The notes beneath the pieces were generated by a model. It searched no databases and was not told the origin of the DNA. It worked only from the letters and a program-made list of their open reading frames with translations. From NCBI GenBank assembly GCA_910587095.1, contig CAJUMJ010000048.1:45942-109941 (forward strand): DNA of 64,000 nucleotides, written 5' to 3'. A program made the translations under genes and the position numbers. The stretch is from an uncultured Lachnospiraceae bacterium (GTDB lineage Bacteria; Bacillota; Clostridia; Lachnospirales; Lachnospiraceae). Shown here piece by piece: positions 25,484-33,925 of the stretch. Numbering within the stretch: the stretch's first letter is position 1; the number at the start of each line of letters is the position of its first letter.

Positions 25484-26908
25484 TTATCTTGCCTCGCCCG
25501 CGTGCGGGATATTGGTGTGCTCCGAAATCTCACGGTTTATCGTACAAAGATCATCCACAGATAAGTCATGAATGTCTGTATTGCCCGTGATCCGGGCGAA
25601 CGTTTTTAACTCCTCGGCGGAACATCTGAGATAATTTTCAACCCGCTTTGCGGCGGCGTCAATATGCAGTCTTTCCCGGAGTTTTTCGTCCTGTGTAGCC
25701 ACGCCCACCGGGCACATGCCGCTGCCGCAGATACGGTACTGCTGACATGCGGCAGCCACCATTGCCGCGGAGGCAACGGCGACGGCGTCCGCGCCCATAG
25801 CGACCGCTTTTGCAAAATCGGAAGATACCCTTAACCCTCCCGTGATAACCAGATCAATATCCGCGCCCGCGGCATCCAGATATTTTCTTGCCCGGTAGAG
25901 GGCGTAGATGGTCGGTACGCTGGTGGAATCCCGGACGATGGCGGGAGATGCGCCTGTTGCGCCGCCTCTTCCGTCTATGGTGATGAAGTCGGGCTCGGCA
26001 TAGACGCAACACGCCAGATCTTTCTCAATACGACCTGCGGCGATTTTGATGCCGATGGGTCGTCCCTCGCTTCTTGTGCGAAGCTCTTCTACCAGCTTCT
26101 TTAAATCATCCGCGTTATCTATTCCGGGGAATTTGGAAGGGCTGATCACGTCTTCCCCGAGCGGTTTGTTCCTGATTTTCGCAATTTCGGGGGTCACCTT
26201 GCCACCCGGCAGATGACCGCCCATGCCCGGCTTCGTGCCCTGTCCGATCTTGATTTCAATGGCGTCGGAGGTTTTCAGATTCTCATCGGTAACGCTGTAC
26301 TGATTCGGAACATACTCAAATATGTACTTGTATGCCGCTGCCTTTTCCTCCGGGAGAATACCGCCTTCCCCGCTGCACATGGCGGTTTCCGCGGCGGCGC
26401 TTCCCTTAGCCATGGCGATTTTAGTCTCCCGGGAGAGGGCGCCAAAGGACATGTGGGAGATATAGACAGGCATGGCAAGCGTCATCGGTTTTTTCGCGCG
26501 CTTGCCGATTACGGTCTGCAAAGATACCTCGTCATGTTCGTTTAAGGGCATCGGGTTTAACTGCGCGCCGAGTATCAGCACATCGTCCCAGTCCGGCATC
26601 TTCATCTGCGTGCCCATCGCCTCAATCGCGGATTTTCCGGTGACGGCCATCTCGTGAATTTCTCTCATATAACGGTAATTGCCGTCCGTTTTTCTTGTTT
26701 TTGCAGGATAGCTTAAATCCAGATTCCCGCTTTCTTCGGAAGCGGGTTGTTTTGCTGTTTCTTTGAAAGCGGCAGACTTTTCCGGCTCCAGGGCGTTAAA
26801 TTTCTCCGGCGGTTGTTTGCAGATGGGGCATTCGGTCAGTTCGGAGAATGGTTTTCCTTCTTTTTCCTCATCGTACTCGTAACCGCAGATGCTGCATTTG
26901 TAGACCAT
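25484..26908 (-). CDS. Rubredoxin-glutamate synthase-like flavoprotein
   Basis: A 474-residue protein. Residues 1-35 form a rubredoxin domain (YKCSICGYEYDEE and ECPICKQPP, two CxxC knuckles). The rest is the FMN-binding central domain of glutamate synthase (MSFGALSRETKIAMAKGSAA; GQGTKPGMGGHLPG; DGRGGATGASPAIVRDS) with an Fe-S-type Cys pair (YRICGSGMCPVG). It lacks the glutaminase domain, like the stand-alone proteins of clostridia and archaea. ATG 26908 follows GAGGAAAT. A PerR-like palindrome overlaps its promoter. True glutamate synthesis is uncertain; electron-transfer or oxidative-stress roles are possible. Confidence 0.88.
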   Translation of the reverse strand: MVYKCSICGYEYDEEKEGKPFSELTECPICKQPPEKFNALEPEKSAAFKETAKQPASEESGNLDLSYPAKTRKTDGNYRYMREIHEMAVTGKSAIEAMGTQMKMPDWDDVLILGAQLNPMPLNEHDEVSLQTVIGKRAKKPMTLAMPVYISHMSFGALSRETKIAMAKGSAAAETAMCSGEGGILPEEKAAAYKYIFEYVPNQYSVTDENLKTSDAIEIKIGQGTKPGMGGHLPGGKVTPEIAKIRNKPLGEDVISPSKFPGIDNADDLKKLVEELRTRSEGRPIGIKIAAGRIEKDLACCVYAEPDFITIDGRGGATGASPAIVRDSTSVPTIYALYRARKYLDAAGADIDLVITGGLRVSSDFAKAVAMGADAVAVASAAMVAAACQQYRICGSGMCPVGVATQDEKLRERLHIDAAAKRVENYLRCSAEELKTFARITGNTDIHDLSVDDLCTINREISEHTNIPHAGEAR

Positions 26909-26957
26909 AGTAATTTCCTCCTTTGTTTTGGCATTTCGGGCAGGGATCATATTTCAA

Positions 26958-26976
26958 AATTAGAATTATTCTAATT
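26958..26976 (-). promoter_or_regulatory. PerR/Fur-family-like box upstream of the rubredoxin-glutamate synthase gene
   Basis: AATTAGAATTATTCTAATT is a 19-bp inverted repeat whose core TTAGAATTATTCTAA has the 7-1-7 layout of PerR boxes (TTATAATNATTATAA). On the minus strand it overlaps a weak -35 (TTAGAA) placed 17 bp before TATGAT, about 50 bp upstream of the start codon. Peroxide-responsive repression is inferred. Confidence 0.6.
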
Positions 26977-27008
26977 ATAATATGGCCTGATGCTTTTGTC
27001 GAGGAATA

Positions 27009-27692
27009 TTATCTTGTCGGCATCTTGAAGTCCGCGAGTGCGCGGTTCAAATAATCGTTAAAGGGTTTCATCGCCTCAAAAACCTGTACCATTTTTGGCA
27101 GGAATGTCCCGATATCCAACATATCCTGATCCATTACAGGGTATTCGAGATACCAGCTTTTATATTTCAGGAATTCGGCCTGCGGATGTTCCTTGTCATA
27201 ACCGGCGGGCACATTTTTTAGGGCGGTTCCCTGTACTGTGAAATATTTCGTAAAAGCGTCCGCGTGAATGATCTGTTCCCATTCGCCGGGGTGTTTCGAG
27301 ATATAATCCCGTACCATGGCGGTGGCGTCCTTAAACATGTCGGCAAAAAGTCCGCCGCCTAAAAAGGATTCATTGCCGGGCTTTATCATCAGATAATATC
27401 CGACCGGGACAGGCAGCTTTCCCATGGCGCCGATATGGGCGCGAAAGGCGGGATTGTAGGGTGATTTGTCGTGGCTGAAACGGGTGTCCCGCACCAGCTT
27501 AAAGGTAAGGTCTTTCGGTACATTCTGAATGATACTGCTGTCTGTCTGACCCAGCGCAAAAATCAGCTCCTGCACTAGCGCTTCAAACTGCGCGTTTGCT
27601 TCCTTGTATTCTGTCTTGTGCTGATGATACCATTCCCTGTTGTTGTTTTCTTTTAATTCGGATAAGTATTTGAAGATCAGTTCCGTGTTCAT
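27009..27692 (-). CDS. DUF2461 family protein
   Basis: A 227-residue protein of the DUF2461/TIGR02453 family: FKYLSELKENNNREWYHQHK at the N-terminus, then RDTRFSHDKSPYNPAFRAHI and GYYLMIKPGNESFLGGGLF. The family is widespread and its biochemical role is not established. Start ATG 27692 is favoured because GGAGG lies 5 nt before it; in-frame starts further upstream have no better site. It is 47 bp downstream of the sigma-factor gene on the same strand and is likely co-transcribed. Confidence 0.85.
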   Translation of the reverse strand: MNTELIFKYLSELKENNNREWYHQHKTEYKEANAQFEALVQELIFALGQTDSSIIQNVPKDLTFKLVRDTRFSHDKSPYNPAFRAHIGAMGKLPVPVGYYLMIKPGNESFLGGGLFADMFKDATAMVRDYISKHPGEWEQIIHADAFTKYFTVQGTALKNVPAGYDKEHPQAEFLKYKSWYLEYPVMDQDMLDIGTFLPKMVQVFEAMKPFNDYLNRALADFKMPTR

Positions 27693-27739
27693 CATTTCCT
27701 CCATGTCAATATAATTTTCTGTGATATGCATAGTCCCTG

Positions 27740-28588
27740 CTATGCGTTTTTTACGACCGATAAGGTGGCTGAGGACAGAAAACCGCTGATAAACTGTCTG
27801 GTCTGCTCCGGGGTCGCATAGAGTCTGGCGAACGAAAAATTCTGAGCAAGATCATCGATCTCTTCCATGGCTTCCTTCACGTCAAGTATGGTCTGTCTCT
27901 CAATCTCTTCTGCGGCGGTGTAGTCCTGATGGGACGGATTGATCCGGTGGTTTTGAATCGCATAATTGATCCGGTTTGCGCACCGGCATGTCCCATTTCC
28001 GTACTCGCCGCAGTATTCACTTAGAAAATCCGCCATCTTTTTGCGGACACGGGAGAGCCGCTGTCGGTATGCTTCCGGTGAAATCCCTAAAATTTCTCCG
28101 GCAATGCGGCTGTCTGCCTGAAACATTGTCCCAAGCACGAAAATCAGACGGCTGTCCGTATCGAGACATTGCAGCATCACATTGGTGCAGGACAGTTTCA
28201 ACTCTTCCGCCAAAACGGTCTTTTCGACATTCTGCGTCAGGTCCGGCACATCATGGATATTTCCGTTTTTGATATCCTCGCCGTAAAATTCGAAACTGAG
28301 CGGATGCTGGGCAAACATATGCTTTTTGTAGTTTTTCAGATGGTTCACCGCAATGCGGAACACCCATGTCGAAAAAGCGCTTTCTTTTTTGAAGGAAGAA
28401 AGATGGGTGATAACCTTTAGCAGGATATCCTGTGTTGCGTCCTCCGCGTCGGCAAAAGTGCCGAGCATGCGCAGGGACAGGTTAAAGACCAGATCCTGCA
28501 CGCTCAGGATAACGGTTTCCAGAGACTCCCTGTCTCCGGCGGTGGCTTTTTCCACCAAAGCAAATAATTCTTCTGTATTTTTGTCCAT
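27740..28588 (-). CDS. ECF-type RNA polymerase sigma factor with C-terminal extension
   Basis: A 282-residue sigma factor. Region 2 (DLVFNLSLRMLGTFADAEDATQDILLKV, split around residues 32-60; FSTWVFRIAVNHLKNY) and region 4 (SRIAGEILGISPEAYRQRLSR near 160-180) are both present. About 90 further residues follow, starting with a Cys-rich patch CGEYGNGTCRC that could bind metal. No anti-sigma gene is adjacent; the extension may take over control, as known for other ECF groups. A structured intergenic repeat lies 86 bp upstream in the same orientation. The regulon is unknown. Confidence 0.85.
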   Translation of the reverse strand: MDKNTEELFALVEKATAGDRESLETVILSVQDLVFNLSLRMLGTFADAEDATQDILLKVITHLSSFKKESAFSTWVFRIAVNHLKNYKKHMFAQHPLSFEFYGEDIKNGNIHDVPDLTQNVEKTVLAEELKLSCTNVMLQCLDTDSRLIFVLGTMFQADSRIAGEILGISPEAYRQRLSRVRKKMADFLSEYCGEYGNGTCRCANRINYAIQNHRINPSHQDYTAAEEIERQTILDVKEAMEEIDDLAQNFSFARLYATPEQTRQFISGFLSSATLSVVKNA

Positions 28589-28673
28589 GAATTTTACCTC
28601 CTACCATATTAGACAACGCCGAAGAGCTTTTGTGACATATCAATTTTTGTAAATTATTTATACTAACCACCAT

Positions 28674-28818
28674 GATTCCGCTGTGTGGAATCTCAAAATC
28701 CACGGACGAATAAGTTCGTCCAGGAGAATGCCCGTATTTTGGGCATTCTCCTGTGTGAGACTTAGTACTTCTCCACGAAACAGCCTTTGCTGTGAGTGGC
28801 TAGAAGTACTTCTCACAC
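28674..28818 (-). repeat. Structured intergenic element, copy A
   Basis: Read on the minus strand, the element opens with GTGTGAGAAGTACTTCTA, closes its first stem with TAAGTCTCACAC, then has hairpins GGAGAATGCCC/GGGCATTCTCC and GGACGAA/TTCGTCC and ends with GATTCC/GGAATC. Two more copies occur at 55409-55552 and 58095-58276. It lies upstream of the ECF sigma-factor gene, in the same orientation. The rest of the 28589-28978 gap holds no gene I can recognise. Confidence 0.85.
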
Positions 28819-28978
28819 TAATCTTAGCACACGGTCATGAAATTTTCCATCCATGACGAAAAAAGGATCGTTAATGACAAACAGCCTTTATAAATATGCG
28901 TGGCATACCGAAATAAAAAGCACAGGAGTAAAACAAAAACGCGTTCACTATAAAAATAAGGAAAGGCGGTTAGCGTTT

Positions 28979-29578
28979 ATGAATATTTCGTGGGATCAGA
29001 CCAGCGGTATTTTGCGCAGAATGAATACTGCGGGCATGTTAAAGAGTACACAAGACAGACTGGAGCGTCAGGAGGAGACTCAAAAGCAGGTAGATTTTTT
29101 TGAAAAGCAGAAAGAGAATCTCAAAAATGTTGCTTGCGGGAGTGTGGAGGAGATCGCTGAAAAGCTGAAAATGTTCCAGTCCTATGAGGATCAGATTGCA
29201 TCCGTAAAAGCGGCCTACAACCAGGAGCAGATGTTCCACATTCTGGACGAGTCCACAGAGCGCGGGGAACAGATTGCGGAGGCAGTCGAGAAGATGGAGC
29301 CGAAGACGTCGGAAGAGAGAATGGAAGAAATGGCGGAAGAGGCGCTTGGCATCGAGGATGGCGGCGAACTCGAGGAGGCTATGGAAGAACTCGGGGAAGT
29401 TGTCGAGGAACTGACAGAGGAACTGGTGGAGGAGACGACAGAAGAGCTTACGGAAGCGCTGCCTGAGAACGCGGATGAGGTTGCGCAGGCGGCAGGCACG
29501 GCGGAGGCGGTGCAAAAGGAAGCGGCTAATGTGGCAGAGATACCGGAGGGGTATATACCGTTTGACGTGAGATTATAA
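28979..29578 (+). CDS. Acidic coiled-coil protein of unknown function
   Basis: A 199-residue cytoplasmic-type protein that I do not recognise. Residues 1-60 are helical and basic/polar (SWDQTSGILRRMN; TQDRLERQEETQKQVDFF). The middle resembles a coiled coil. Residues about 105-165 are very rich in Glu with repeats of the type EELTEELVEETTEELTE. There is no signal peptide or membrane segment. ATG 28979 follows AAAGGCGG; an earlier in-frame ATG at 28853 has no good ribosome binding site. It is a single gene between a sigma-factor gene and an antibiotic-resistance-type ABC-F gene. Confidence 0.7.
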   Translation: MNISWDQTSGILRRMNTAGMLKSTQDRLERQEETQKQVDFFEKQKENLKNVACGSVEEIAEKLKMFQSYEDQIASVKAAYNQEQMFHILDESTERGEQIAEAVEKMEPKTSEERMEEMAEEALGIEDGGELEEAMEELGEVVEELTEELVEETTEELTEALPENADEVAQAAGTAEAVQKEAANVAEIPEGYIPFDVRL

Positions 29579-29676
29579 TTGCTTCACCGTCTTGCGCCCG
29601 CAGACTGTCGGCGTGTCTGTATCAGAAAAACGGGAAGGACAATCCGTGTTTCACAACGCATATCACAGGTATGAAA

Positions 29677-29703
29677 AGGGACGGCACAAAGAAAGCCGTC
29701 CCT
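29677..29703 (-). terminator. Terminator of the ABC-F gene
   Basis: Minus-strand stem AGGGACGGC with GCCGTCCCT, 9 bp and perfect, followed by TTTTC. It lies about 80 nt past the ABC-F stop and could also end the convergent acidic-protein transcript. Confidence 0.65.
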
Positions 29704-29782
29704 ATGAGACATTCCAGTAAGAGGTGCTGCAACCGCCTTCGCGGGAGCCGGCTGAGTTGTCGGATCGGAATGCGCAGACAAG

Positions 29783-31321
29783 TCAGCGGGGGGTGGTGAG
29801 TGTGACGATCTTTGTCGCCACAGTTTCCCGAAACCGCACGTCATGTTCCACAAAGAGGAGCGTCGGCTCATATTCCAATAGCAGTTTTTCGATCTGCATT
29901 CGTGAGAAAACGTCGATATAATTCAGTGGTTCGTCCCAAATGTAGAGGTGTGAGGGGGTCAGCAGACTCGCCGCCAACAGTACTTTTTTCTTCTGCCCTT
30001 CCGAGTAGTCTTCCATGTTTTTTGAAAACTGTACCCGCTCAAAGTCAAGCTGTCTTAAGACGGCGCAGAACAGGCTTTGATCCAGATCCCGGTTTTTACA
30101 AAAATCGGCGATGCTGCCCTTTAGGCCGGATGTGTCCTGGCTGACGTAGGAGATCACAAGTCCCGAGGCGGTTTCGCAGACGCCTTCCTCTGTGAACATC
30201 ATATCAAATTTCTTAAGTCCCGCTCTTTCCAGAATCACCTTGATAAGCGTCGACTTTCCACAGCCGTTTTCCCCGTGCAGGGCAACGCGATCCCCTCTGT
30301 GAATTTCAAAGGTCACGTCGGTAAAAACGGGATGCCGTGCGCCGGTATACTGTAGACGGTAGTCCCGGATATTCACAAGCCTGTCTTTGTGGTGGGAGAG
30401 GGGCGTGAGCCTTAAATCCACCGTTTTTTCCAGATCTTGCAGGAGCCCTTCCTTCTCCTCAATCTCCCGGTCAATCCGCTGCATCATCTGTGTGACACGG
30501 CTTTGCATCTTTTTGGTCTTTGCACCGATATAAGCTCTTGTGCTCATTCCGCGGTCATGTTCTTTGACGGGGTCATAGCCGATCTTGGTGGCTTCGTTTT
30601 TGTCTGCCCATTCCGAGGTGCGTCTGGCGGCATGTTTCAGCTTTACGATCTCCTTCAGATGTTTCTCGTTCTTCGCAATGACGAACTGATCCTTCCGCTG
30701 TTTGTTTTCCCACCAGACGCTGAAATTGCCGCTTTGCACCTCAATGGTCTGTCTGTTTAATACAAGGACATGGTCTATGCAGGTGTCCAGCAGATCCCGT
30801 TCATGTGATACGAGAATAAAGCCTTTTTTGGAAGCCAGATAGTGTTTTACGGTTTCTCTGGCGTTCTGGTCCAGATGGTTTGTAGGTTCGTCGATCAGCA
30901 GAAAATCATTTTCGCCGGAGAACAGGACGGCTAAAAGAATTTTCGTCTGTTCCCCGAAACTCAACGTCTCAAAAGGGTGGTAAAGGATATCCGCATCTTC
31001 GCCTAACTGCGCCAGTTCACAGATCACCCGCCACTCCTCACATCCTGTCTTTAATTCCTCCAGAAAAGCGGAGGCGGGGAGCGCTTTTTGCGTTTTGGTG
31101 ACGGCGTAAGGAAAGTAATCAAAGGCGACGGATGCGCTGATGGACCCATGATAAGAATAGCCTCCCGTCAGCAAGCGCAGGAAAGTCGTTTTGCCCTTCC
31201 CGTTTCGCCCGATAAAGCCCAGTTTCCAGTCAGTATCGATGGAAAAAGATACATTTTCAAAGATATCGTCAAAGCTCCCCTCGTAGGAAAATGTCAGATT
31301 AGCTACATTGATTTGTGACAT
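29783..31321 (-). CDS. Lsa-type ABC-F ribosomal protection protein
   Basis: A 512-residue soluble protein with two ATPase domains and no membrane segments. The N-terminus NVANLTFSYEGSFDDIFENV and DTDWKLGFIGRNGKGKTTF closely follows the Lsa family. The second P-loop is GENGCGKST. Signatures are LSFGEQTK and YSEGQKKK, and Walker B motifs are LLIDEPTNHLD and LYIWDEPLNYID. The interdomain linker lies around residues 190-280. Lsa-type proteins displace lincosamides, streptogramin A and pleuromutilins from the ribosome; whether this copy confers resistance is unknown. ATG 31321 is preferred over 31327 by spacing from AAGGGAG. A long structured leader with a tiny ORF precedes it. Confidence 0.88.
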   Translation of the reverse strand: MSQINVANLTFSYEGSFDDIFENVSFSIDTDWKLGFIGRNGKGKTTFLRLLTGGYSYHGSISASVAFDYFPYAVTKTQKALPASAFLEELKTGCEEWRVICELAQLGEDADILYHPFETLSFGEQTKILLAVLFSGENDFLLIDEPTNHLDQNARETVKHYLASKKGFILVSHERDLLDTCIDHVLVLNRQTIEVQSGNFSVWWENKQRKDQFVIAKNEKHLKEIVKLKHAARRTSEWADKNEATKIGYDPVKEHDRGMSTRAYIGAKTKKMQSRVTQMMQRIDREIEEKEGLLQDLEKTVDLRLTPLSHHKDRLVNIRDYRLQYTGARHPVFTDVTFEIHRGDRVALHGENGCGKSTLIKVILERAGLKKFDMMFTEEGVCETASGLVISYVSQDTSGLKGSIADFCKNRDLDQSLFCAVLRQLDFERVQFSKNMEDYSEGQKKKVLLAASLLTPSHLYIWDEPLNYIDVFSRMQIEKLLLEYEPTLLFVEHDVRFRETVATKIVTLTTPR

Positions 31322-31341
31322 ACACATCTCTCCCTTCTAAA

Positions 31342-31554
31342 GGTTCTTTTGCACGAAAAAAGAACCGTCCGCCGCCGGAAAGTCCTATTACATACTCAGC
31401 CACCTCACAGGGAAATGCGATATCAGAAGCGCATCACAAAAGAAAGCACACAAAAAGAGAGGATATGAGAACATAATCCACTTTTGGCGACATGAAACCG
31501 GTATGGGAACGCATTCCCACACATCAATACCTTCATGCAAACAAAAGTAGATTA
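31342..31554 (-). promoter_or_regulatory. Structured leader (attenuator-like) of the ABC-F gene
   Basis: On the minus-strand transcript, the segment at 31542-31554 pairs with 31474-31486 (TAATCTACTTTTG with CAAAAGTGGATTA, one G-U). Inside lie GCATGAA/TTCATG and TGGGAA/TTCCCA. Just before the gene a second hairpin, GGTTCTTTT/AAAAGAACC (31342-31366), can form near the ribosome binding site. The stop codon of a 3-residue ORF is in the first stem. Antibiotic-stalled ribosomes could thus alter folding, as established for leaders of other ABC-F genes. Confidence 0.6.
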
Positions 31555-31563
31555 TTTCTTCAT
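31552..31563 (-). CDS. Three-residue upstream ORF (MKK) in the ABC-F leader
   Basis: ATG AAG AAA TAA on the minus strand, preceded by GAGAGAGGTGAAAGG, a strong ribosome binding site at a good distance. The stop codon begins the base of a long leader stem. It is far too short to be a functional protein. Its value would be as a ribosome-stalling site that senses translation inhibitors. This role is inferred from position and from known uORF-controlled ABC-F genes. Confidence 0.5.
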   Translation of the reverse strand: MKK

Positions 31564-31592
31564 CCTTTCACCTCTCTCCATAAGATAGAGTT

Positions 31593-31621
31593 ATTCTATC
31601 ATTGCTTGATTCCTTTGTCAA
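31593..31621 (-). promoter_or_regulatory. Promoter of the ABC-F gene
   Basis: Minus-strand -35 TTGACA (31616-31621) and -10 TAGAAT (31593-31598) with a 17-bp spacer, a near-consensus constitutive promoter. Transcription would start about 265 nt before the coding start, leaving room for the structured leader. Confidence 0.75.
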
Positions 31622-31782
31622 ATGTGCAAGAAATTTTTGTCAAATTTACTAAAAATGGACGAAATTTCTAGAATAATATATGTAAAGGTGATATAATGTT
31701 TACGTAAATGTTGGAGCATACCAGTACAACTGATATTTAATATTAATATTCGTTGCACCAGTCGAAGACGGGGGATTCTTTT

Positions 31783-33801
31783 ATGAAAAGGGAAAAAGAG
31801 AGTAGTAAAGGTTTGAAGAGAACAGAAAAGGAAGAATTTATAGGAATCGAGAAAAAAATTTCGAGGCATTTTGGACGATTCGTCGCGATTTGTTGTATTG
31901 TGCTGGGAGTGATTACTTCTGTTTTGAGCTATATTTCTTCTATCAGCGCTATTTCCGAGACGCTTAACGAGACTTCCGTTGTTGCGGCAAACTATGTTGC
32001 GGCATCTTTACAGAAGTTTGTGGCGATTGCCTATGAGACGGGAAGTATTGCGCGGCTTGCGGATCCGGAGAAGGCGACGGAAGAAAAAGCGGCTATTATG
32101 GATCAGAGAATTAAGGATCATGATTTTGAAGGCGGGTATCTTCTTGACAGTAACGGCATCGATGTGATCACGGGAGAAAACCTTTCCGACAGGGATTATT
32201 TTAAAGAGGGAATGAAGGGAAACACTTATATTTCAACGCCGGCGTACAGCGAGGTCACGCAAAATGTATCGTATGTTGTGGCGGCTCCTCTGTGGGATGG
32301 GGGGATTCCCGGTACAAAAGCGGTCGGCGTGGTCGTATATATTCCGAACGGAGAGTATTTGAATGATATCATGCGTTCCATCAAGGTGGGAGAGGGCGGC
32401 ACCGCGTTTATGCTGGACCAAAACGGTATTACGATTGCGGATATCGATTCGTCGCTCGTCGGCGTGGAGGACAGTGTGGGACTTGGAGATACAAATCCCA
32501 AACTCAAGAAGTACAGCAGTATTTGTAAAAAGATGGTTGCCGGTGAGGACGGTACGGGTACATACAGTTATAACGGGAAAACAAAGGTGGTTGCCTACTC
32601 TCCGGTTCCGGAGTCAAACGGATGGAGTATTGGTGTTGCGGCGGTGCGGAATGAGTTTTTGAGTAAATTTTTCCTTGCGCTTTGCTTGACGGTTATTCTT
32701 GTGATAGCCTTTACGTTCAACGGAATCAAAGACGGTATTAAAATGGGCAAGGCGGTTGCGGCACCGCTTATCGCGGTGGTGGACAGGCTTAAACTCCTGG
32801 CGGCAGGAGATATCCATTCCGCGATACCGGAGCCGACGGAGAATGATGAGACGGCAATTTTGCTGAATTGTATGGCGGAGACGGTTCAGGACTTAAATAC
32901 GATAATTTCAGATATCAACAATGATCTGGCGCAGATAGCGGACGGAAATTTTATGATTTCCGTGGACGAGGATTATAAGGGCGACTTTGCACAGATCAGC
33001 GAATCGTTCCGCTTAATATTAAAGTCGCTGAGCAACGCCATGAGAAATATTGATACCAACTCGGAGAGCGTTCAGAAGGGAGCGACGGATCTGGCAGGGG
33101 CGGCCCAATCGCTGGCAGAGGGGGCGACAGATCAGGCCAGTGCGATTGAAGAACTTACGGCAACGATGACGGATATATCCGAGAAGATTCATATCAACGC
33201 CGAGAATGCGGAAAAAGCCAGAAATGTTGTGGCGGATATGAACAGACAGGTTGTTGAGAGCAACGAGCAGATGAAGCATAGCACGCAGGCTATGGAAAGA
33301 ATCGGGGAAGCGTCCAACAGGATTGCGGAGATTATAGGCAGTATCGAGGAGATCGCTTCGCAGACAAACCTGCTTGCGTTGAACGCTTCGATTGAGGCGG
33401 CGAGAGCAGGGGAGGCAGGGAAAGGTTTTGCCGTGGTTGCGACTCAGGTCGGCACGCTTTCGGAGCAGAGCACGGAGGCGGCCAGGAACACGAAGGATCT
33501 GATACAGAATGCGATTGCCGCAGTGGAGGAAGGAACGAAGCTGGCGAATTCTACGGCGGAATCGCTGCTGCTTGTGGTAGATAACGCGAAAGTGGTGAGC
33601 GAGACAATTTCAGAGATTGCAAATGCTTCCGAGGCACAGGCTGAGGCAACCGCGCAGATTACAGAAGGGATCAATCAGATTGCGGGTGTTGTGGAATCTA
33701 ACTCGGCGACTTCCGAGGAGAGCGCGGCGGCTTCCCAGGAACTGTCGACGCAGGCGGACATGCTCAAAGAACTGGTTGGTAAATTCCGGTATCATGTCTG
33801 A
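31783..33801 (+). CDS. Methyl-accepting chemotaxis protein
   Basis: A 672-residue chemoreceptor. It has one membrane segment near residues 33-56, an extracellular dCache-like sensor of about 230 residues (ISTPAYSEVTQNVSYVVAAP; NGWSIGVAAVRNEF), and a second membrane segment near 292-312. A HAMP-like region is followed by the signalling domain with the conserved hairpin SQTNLLALNASIEAARAGEA and GKGFAVVA. Methylation-type Gln/Glu positions flank it. The start ATG 31783 follows GGGGGATT. The only promoter element I see is TATAAT at 31692-31697, with a weak -35. The ligand is unknown; no chemotaxis genes are near. Confidence 0.92.
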   Translation: MKREKESSKGLKRTEKEEFIGIEKKISRHFGRFVAICCIVLGVITSVLSYISSISAISETLNETSVVAANYVAASLQKFVAIAYETGSIARLADPEKATEEKAAIMDQRIKDHDFEGGYLLDSNGIDVITGENLSDRDYFKEGMKGNTYISTPAYSEVTQNVSYVVAAPLWDGGIPGTKAVGVVVYIPNGEYLNDIMRSIKVGEGGTAFMLDQNGITIADIDSSLVGVEDSVGLGDTNPKLKKYSSICKKMVAGEDGTGTYSYNGKTKVVAYSPVPESNGWSIGVAAVRNEFLSKFFLALCLTVILVIAFTFNGIKDGIKMGKAVAAPLIAVVDRLKLLAAGDIHSAIPEPTENDETAILLNCMAETVQDLNTIISDINNDLAQIADGNFMISVDEDYKGDFAQISESFRLILKSLSNAMRNIDTNSESVQKGATDLAGAAQSLAEGATDQASAIEELTATMTDISEKIHINAENAEKARNVVADMNRQVVESNEQMKHSTQAMERIGEASNRIAEIIGSIEEIASQTNLLALNASIEAARAGEAGKGFAVVATQVGTLSEQSTEAARNTKDLIQNAIAAVEEGTKLANSTAESLLLVVDNAKVVSETISEIANASEAQAEATAQITEGINQIAGVVESNSATSEESAAASQELSTQADMLKELVGKFRYHV

Positions 33802-33814
33802 TATGTGTGTATAC

Positions 33815-33840
33815 AAACGGCGGTCCGCGGATCGCCGTTT
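33815..33840 (+). terminator. Terminator after the chemoreceptor gene
   Basis: A perfect 8-bp stem, AAACGGCG with CGCCGTTT, and a 10-nt loop, 13 nt after the stop, with T residues in the 3' arm. Confidence 0.65.
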
Positions 33841-33925
33841 CCGGTATGTGCCATTTCGGACTTGCGTTTCAAACGACGGAATAGTATAGTAATAGAAAGA
33901 TACGAAATAGCGTGAGGAGGTACTT

